Assembly (NCBI GenBank): GCA_002307725.1
Contig: DBUB01000010.1
Span: 310,001 to 374,000 of the forward strand
Source: Alphaproteobacteria bacterium UBA1301
GTDB taxonomy: Bacteria > Pseudomonadota > Alphaproteobacteria > Micropepsales > Micropepsaceae
Direction: 5' to 3'
DNA length: 64,000 nt
Below are positions 60,501-64,000 of the stretch, piece by piece. Position numbers and translations under genes: made by a program. How positions within the stretch are numbered: the first letter of the stretch is position 1; each line of letters begins with the position of its first letter. The notes below the pieces were generated by a model that saw nothing but the letters and a program-made list of their open reading frames with translations, was not told the origin of the DNA and searched no databases.

Positions 60501-62109
60501 TGGTGACCTGGGAGAAATTCTGCCGGAAGTAATGCGATAGCGGGCGGTATTTGTTCGACAGCACGGCCAGCGGGGTGTCGTCGCCCATCGATCCGATCGG
60601 TTCTTTGGCGTCTTCCACCATGGGATGCAGGATCACCTCCATGTCTTCCATGGTGTAACCGGCGGCAATCTGGCGACGGCGGCGGGTCTCGGCGTCGAAC
60701 ATCAAGGGCTCGTCGCCCGGTCCGATGATCGGCTGCAGATCGACGATGCGCCGGGTCCATTCCTCGTAAGGGTATTGTGCGGCGAGTTTGTCCTTGATGG
60801 CGCGGTCTTCGTAGAAGGCGGCTTCGTCAAGATCGAGCGCGATCATCTGGCCCGGGCCCAGCCGGCCTTTGCGGGTGACGTGATTGTCGTCGAGCGCGTT
60901 CATGCCGGTTTCGGACCCGACGAACAGCATGCCGTCGTCGGTTAGCGCATAGCGCATGGGCCTGAGGCCGTTGCGGTCCATGCCGGCAATCACCCAGCGC
61001 CCATCGGTGGCGGCGAGCGCGGCGGGGCCGTCCCACGGCTCCATCACCGAATTGGCGTAGGAATACATCGCGCGATGGCTTTCGGGCATGGTGGAAGCCT
61101 GTTTCGACCACGCTTCCGGCACCAGGATGGTTTTGGCCAGCGGTGCGGTACGACCGGCGCGCACCAAGACTTCGAACACGGCGTCGAGCGCGGCGCTATC
61201 CGATCCGCCCGGCTGGATGATCGGCTTGATGTCGTCGGCGGCGCTGCCGAATAGCTCCGAGGCCATCTTGACCTCGTGGTTCTTCATCCAGTTGACGTTG
61301 CCCTTCAGCGTGTTGATTTCGCCGTTGTGCGCCAGCATGCGGAAAGGCTGCGCCAGGCGCCAGGTCGGAAAGGTATTGGTTGAATAGCGCTGATGGAAAA
61401 TCGCGAACGCCGAAATGAAACGCTCGTCGGTGAGATCGGGATAGAAATTGGCGAGTTGTTCGGCCAGGAACATACCCTTGTAGATCAAGGAGCGGGTCGA
61501 CAGCGAACAGACGTAGAAATCGGCAATCGCGGCGGCACGCACAGCCTGCTCGATACGGCGGCGGCAGAGGTAAAGCTTGCGGTCGAGTTCTTCGAGGTCC
61601 TCGTTGCCGCCGGTGTCGAACATCACCTGTTCGATTTCGGGGCGGGTCGCGTTGGCCTTTTCGCCGATGGTGGACAGATCCACCGGCACCTGCCGCCAGC
61701 CGTAAAGATAGAAGCCGGAGCGCAGGATTTCGCTTTCGACGATGGTGCGGCAGGTCTCTTGCGCGTTGTAGTCGGTCCGCGGCAGGAAGATCTGGCCGAC
61801 CGCGATGCGGCCCGAACGCTGCTTGTGGCCGGTCTGCTGCACCTGGGCGCGGAAAAATTCCTGCGGCACCTGAATGTGGATACCGGCGCCGTCACCGGTT
61901 TTGCCATCGGCATCCACCGCGCCGCGATGCCACACGGCCTTCAACGCTTCGATGGCACGGGTGACGACAACGCGCCTTGGGATTCCGTCGAGCGCCGCGA
62001 TCAAACCAACGCCGCAAGCATCATGCTCCTGATCGGGCGAGTAGGCGTGGCCCGCTTCCAGTTTGGCAGCATTGGCGAGATAGCGGGTGATGTCTTGGTT
62101 CTTGCTCAT
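57580..62109 (-). CDS. gltB: Glutamate synthase (NADPH) large subunit
   Basis: 1509 residues from ATG 62109. A 31-residue propeptide ends before Cys32 (EHDACGVGLIA), the N-terminal nucleophile of the class II amidotransferase. The FMN-binding synthase region (GMSLGALSPEAHEALNIAMN, GLTETNQIL) and 3Fe-4S cysteines (CIMVRQCHSNTCPVGVC) follow, and the beta-helical GXGXG domain ends the protein. It converts 2-oxoglutarate and glutamine to two glutamates with GltD. Lies 5 bases after gltD. Confidence 0.97.
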   Translation of the reverse strand: MSKNQDITRYLANAAKLEAGHAYSPDQEHDACGVGLIAALDGIPRRVVVTRAIEALKAVWHRGAVDADGKTGDGAGIHIQVPQEFFRAQVQQTGHKQRSGRIAVGQIFLPRTDYNAQETCRTIVESEILRSGFYLYGWRQVPVDLSTIGEKANATRPEIEQVMFDTGGNEDLEELDRKLYLCRRRIEQAVRAAAIADFYVCSLSTRSLIYKGMFLAEQLANFYPDLTDERFISAFAIFHQRYSTNTFPTWRLAQPFRMLAHNGEINTLKGNVNWMKNHEVKMASELFGSAADDIKPIIQPGGSDSAALDAVFEVLVRAGRTAPLAKTILVPEAWSKQASTMPESHRAMYSYANSVMEPWDGPAALAATDGRWVIAGMDRNGLRPMRYALTDDGMLFVGSETGMNALDDNHVTRKGRLGPGQMIALDLDEAAFYEDRAIKDKLAAQYPYEEWTRRIVDLQPIIGPGDEPLMFDAETRRRRQIAAGYTMEDMEVILHPMVEDAKEPIGSMGDDTPLAVLSNKYRPLSHYFRQNFSQVTNPPIDPLREERVMSLKTRFRNLGNVLVQDEKQTEVFVLESPVISTGMFLRMKEHLEGRFFEIDCTFPLVEGGAGLQAAVERIRAEAEDAVAQGYGHLILTDERITDTTAAVPMILATGAVHSHLVRRGLRTYTSINVRSAECLDTHYFAVLIGVGATTVNAYLAQECIADRHARGLYGNRSLGDCVQRYLDSVSAGLLKIMSKMGISVISSYRGAYNFEAVGLSRSMVADIFPGMPSRISGIGMTGVANKIAKLHAKAMDDEALTLPIGGFYKARQSGETHAHKGDLIHLLQTAVSTEDYSVYKRYSEGVRAMPSVSLRHLMDFRAGGAPVPLEDVESITEIRKRFVTPGMSLGALSPEAHEALNIAMNRIGAKSDSGEGGEDPARFHPKPNGDNANSAIKQVASGRFGVTAEYLNQCRELEIKVAQGAKPGEGGQLPGFKVTEMIARLRHATPGVTLISPPPHHDIYSIEDLAQLIYDLKQINPEARVCVKLVAQTGIGTVAAGVAKAKADVILISGHNGGTGASPQSSIKYAGIPWEMGLTETNQILTLNNLRHRVTLRTDGGLRTGRDIVMAAMMGAEEFGIGTASLVAMGCIMVRQCHSNTCPVGVCTQNEKLRAKFTGTPDKVINLFSFIAEEVREILASLGFRKLEEVIGRTDLLTQISRGAEELDDLDLNPLLVQADPGNYARYSTQKGRNEVPDTLDAQIVKDAAPLLDHGEKMQLTYTVRNTMRTIGARTSSHIVRKWGMTGLPPGHLTLKLRGSCGQSLGAFAVQGIRIEVFGDANDYVGKGLSGATIAIRPLASVRFVPRDNTIIGNTVLYGATAGKLFAAGQAGERFAVRNSGATAVVEGCGSNGCEYMTGGVVAILGPVGDNFAAGMTGGMAFVYDADGLFAEHVNPDSVIFQRLQTDHWQGVLRYLIAEHQAETGSVWANELLEQWDLALLRFWQVVPKEMVNHLEQPLTDVRAAIPAE

Positions 62110-62114
62110 TTTGC

Positions 62115-63548
62115 TCACTCTGCCGCCTGCAACACGCGTGCTTCGAGGTATTTGTGCATCGCCGCCGCCGCGTCGCGGCCGTCTTTGACCGCCCAAACCA
62201 CCAAGGAGGCACCGCGCACGATGTCGCCGCCGGCAAACACACCCGGCATCGAGGTCATCATGGTGGAGGGGCGGATGCGCAGCGTGCCCGATTTTGACAC
62301 CGTCAGCTTGGGCGCGGCGAATTTCATCGGCAGGTATTCCGGATCGAAGCCGAGCGCCTTGATAACAAGATCGGCTTTGAGGACGAAATCGGCGCCCTTG
62401 ATCTCTTCCGGCGTCTTGCGGCCGGACGCGTCTGGCATGCCGAGACGCTGGCGCGCGATGCGCACGCCTTCCACCGTCTCAAGTCCAAGAAACGCTTTGG
62501 GCAGCGTCAGCCATTCGAATTTGACGCCTTCCTCTTCGGCATTGACGACTTCGCGCAAAGACCCCGGCATGTTGTCCTTGTCGCGGCGATAGAGGCATGT
62601 CACCGATTTGGCGCCTTGGCGCAATGCGGTGCGTACGCAGTCCATCGCGGTATCGCCGCCGCCGATCACGGCGACGTCTTTGCCGTCGGCATTGAGACGG
62701 CCGTTGTCGAATTCTGGCACCGTATCGCCGAGGCCCACACGGTTGGCAGCGATCAGAAAGTCGAGCGCCGGTACCACGGCACCAAGCCCGGCACCCGGAA
62801 CGTCGATTTCGCGGGCGCGATAAACGCCGGTGGCGATGAAGACCGCATCGTGCTGGCCGCGGATTTTGTCGAGCGACGCATCGCGGCCGACTTCGAAGCC
62901 GAGTTTGAAGAGGATGCCGCCGTCGGCGAGACGCTTCACCCGGCGGGCAACGACATCTTTCTCCAGCTTGAAGTTCGGGATGCCGTAAACCATGAGGCCG
63001 CCGGCGCGATCATGGCGATCGTAAACGGTGACATGATAGCCCTTTTTGCGCAGTTGCTCGGCGCAGGCGAGCCCTGCCGGTCCGGCACCGATGATGCCGA
63101 TCGATTGGCTGCGCTCGCGCGCCGGGGCCAGCGGCTTGACCCAGCCGTTCTCCCAGGCGGTATCGTTGATGTATTTCTCGACCGCGCCGATGGTCACGGT
63201 GCCGTGGCCGGATTGCTCGATGACACAACTGCCTTCGCACAGCCGGTCCTGCGGACAGATGCGGCCGCAGATTTCCGGGAAGTTGTTGGTCGCCTGGCTG
63301 ACCTCGTGGGCCTCTTCCAGCCGCCCCTCCGCGGTCAATTTCAGCCAGTCGGGGATGTTGTTGGCGAGGGGGCAGTGCACCTGACAGAAGGGCACGCCGC
63401 ACTGGGAACAGCGCGAGGCCTGTTCGGCTGCCTTGGCGCCAGCGAACGCGGCATAGATCTCGTGGAAGTCGCGGGAACGTTCATCCGCCGACCGCTTGCC
63501 CGGCATATCCCGTCCCAGGCTGACGAATTTGAGCATTTTCTCGACCAT
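62115..63548 (-). CDS. gltD: Glutamate synthase (NADPH) small subunit
   Basis: 477 residues. N-terminal iron-sulfur cysteines (CSQCGVPFCQVHCPLANNIP, GRICPQDRLCEGSC), FAD-binding GIIGAGPAGLACAEQLRKKG and NADPH-binding VIGGGDTAMDCVRTALRQG. It passes electrons from NADPH to GltB. Read before gltB in one operon (5-base gap), the less common order. ATG 63536 is an alternative start. Confidence 0.97.
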   Translation of the reverse strand: MVEKMLKFVSLGRDMPGKRSADERSRDFHEIYAAFAGAKAAEQASRCSQCGVPFCQVHCPLANNIPDWLKLTAEGRLEEAHEVSQATNNFPEICGRICPQDRLCEGSCVIEQSGHGTVTIGAVEKYINDTAWENGWVKPLAPARERSQSIGIIGAGPAGLACAEQLRKKGYHVTVYDRHDRAGGLMVYGIPNFKLEKDVVARRVKRLADGGILFKLGFEVGRDASLDKIRGQHDAVFIATGVYRAREIDVPGAGLGAVVPALDFLIAANRVGLGDTVPEFDNGRLNADGKDVAVIGGGDTAMDCVRTALRQGAKSVTCLYRRDKDNMPGSLREVVNAEEEGVKFEWLTLPKAFLGLETVEGVRIARQRLGMPDASGRKTPEEIKGADFVLKADLVIKALGFDPEYLPMKFAAPKLTVSKSGTLRIRPSTMMTSMPGVFAGGDIVRGASLVVWAVKDGRDAAAAMHKYLEARVLQAAE

Positions 63549-63725
63549 AGGCCGGGGTGTGCCGCGAATATTCCGCGGAGTCCAGGGAAAATTGTAGAAT
63601 AGGACATAAATACTTACTCACAAACTTGAGGTCGTGCAGAGGGAGGCCGAATGTCCACCTGTGCCTACCTATAATTGTAAACAAAACTGCCTTAAAAATT
63701 GATCGAGCTAGGCAACTATGAATAG

Positions 63726-63752
63726 AAAAAAAGGCCGCCCACGCGAGCGGCC
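63726..63752 (-). terminator. Rho-independent terminator of the S9 peptidase gene
   Basis: Arms GGCCGC (63733-63738) and GCGGCC (63747-63752) followed, on the minus strand, by seven Ts (63732-63726). It lies 25 bases after the peptidase stop codon and isolates it from gltD. Confidence 0.8.
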
Positions 63753-63777
63753 CTTGCTGCACAAACGCGGAACTAGC

Positions 63778-64000
63778 CTATTTCGCGGCCACCGCTTCGG
63801 GCAGGCCCGGCACGAACTCGGCGCCGTGGGGCACTTTGGCAGTGGAAGCCTTCACGGCATCGCCGATCGGCTCCGACCGGCCGCCGAGATTCTTGGCCAG
63901 GAACGCTTCGGCCACCGCGTTGAAGGCGATGTTGTTCGCCGGACGGGCAAAGCCGTGGCCTTCGTCGGGGAACAGCACATAGGTGACCGGGATGTGCTTG
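63778..64000 (-). CDS. Prolyl oligopeptidase (S9) family, C-terminal end (partial)
   Basis: The frame is open to the right edge and stops at 63778. It reads HIPVTYVLFPDEGHGFARPA, where GHGF holds the catalytic His of S9 peptidases of the dipeptidyl-peptidase/acylaminoacyl type, followed by a normal C-terminal helix ending EFVPGLPEAVAAK. The Ser and Asp of the triad lie outside the window. Confidence 0.85.
   Translation of the reverse strand, partial: KHIPVTYVLFPDEGHGFARPANNIAFNAVAEAFLAKNLGGRSEPIGDAVKASTAKVPHGAEFVPGLPEAVAAK

Overview
The window is GC-rich (about 60-63 % by eye), densely coded bacterial DNA. Gene content points to an alphaproteobacterium: the clpP-clpX-lon-hup block, a tRNA-His that appears to lack the extra 5' G, the split hisS/hisZ/hisG set, a gltD-gltB pair and palindromic TGTCATCCCCGG-type intergenic repeats. 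A soil or plant-matter lifestyle fits the GH5 cellulase, the DUF4038-type glycosidase, the Gfo/Idh/MocA dehydrogenases and the B12 uptake genes, but the genus cannot be fixed from the sequence alone.

Layout. 1-1.7 kb: start of an exported protein, a truncated HTH gene and a secreted HExxH metallopeptidase. 1.8-7.6 kb: proteostasis block clpP, clpX, a small hypothetical, lon (with a heat-shock-type promoter) and an HU gene. 7.7-8.9 kb: class V aminotransferase-fold enzyme. 8.86-12.56 kb: the most unusual locus, five tandem, divergent, coupled paralogues of a six-helix membrane protein, closed by a small XRE regulator and driven from a promoter covered by two back-to-back 16-bp palindromes. 12.6-14.4 kb: tRNA-Val with a duplicated 3' tail element, an EF-hand lipoprotein, tRNA-Asp and a decayed tyrosine integrase. 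14.4-19.9 kb: accessory island with a glycan-type gene, a nitroreductase-like protein and a three-gene coupled operon (nucleotidyltransferase-HAD fusion, APH-fold kinase, glycan-type protein).

19.9-29.5 kb: phosphodiesterase, DUF1993, aldo/keto reductase, DUF4038 glycosidase, retropepsin-PDZ protein, then btuF, a cobalamin riboswitch, btuC and btuD. 29.6-36.8 kb: membrane protein plus two tandem MocA-type dehydrogenases, LysR and XRE regulators, a divergent SRAP protein, tRNA-Arg, two tandem NGQVWRQ paralogues and a solute-binding protein downstream of an AsmA protein. 38.8-42.3 kb: tRNA-His, a higBA toxin-antitoxin pair, a GH5 glucanase, a LacI-type sensor lacking its DNA-binding domain and a PAS_5 protein.

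42.6-46.1 kb: hisS, hisZ, hisG. 46.2-52.1 kb: M48 protease, alpha/beta hydrolase, TPR-like protein, pyrophosphatase, queG, GST, mtgA. 52.1-54.7 kb: csoR-copA copper export operon with a CsoR-type operator. 55-57.4 kb: a strongly structured intergenic element, a small protein, a flavodoxin-fold reductase and an orphan beta-rich protein. 57.6-63.5 kb: gltD-gltB. The window ends inside an S9 peptidase.

Repeats are a theme: three of four tRNAs carry a related hairpin element directly after CCA; a 71-bp dispersed repeat supplies the stop codon of two different genes; three MITE-like palindromes sit between genes; and one palindrome is translated in frame inside copA. The best candidates for something undescribed are the five-paralogue membrane cassette with its XRE regulator and twin operator, the tRNA-tail elements, and the structured element at 55.34-55.43 kb.
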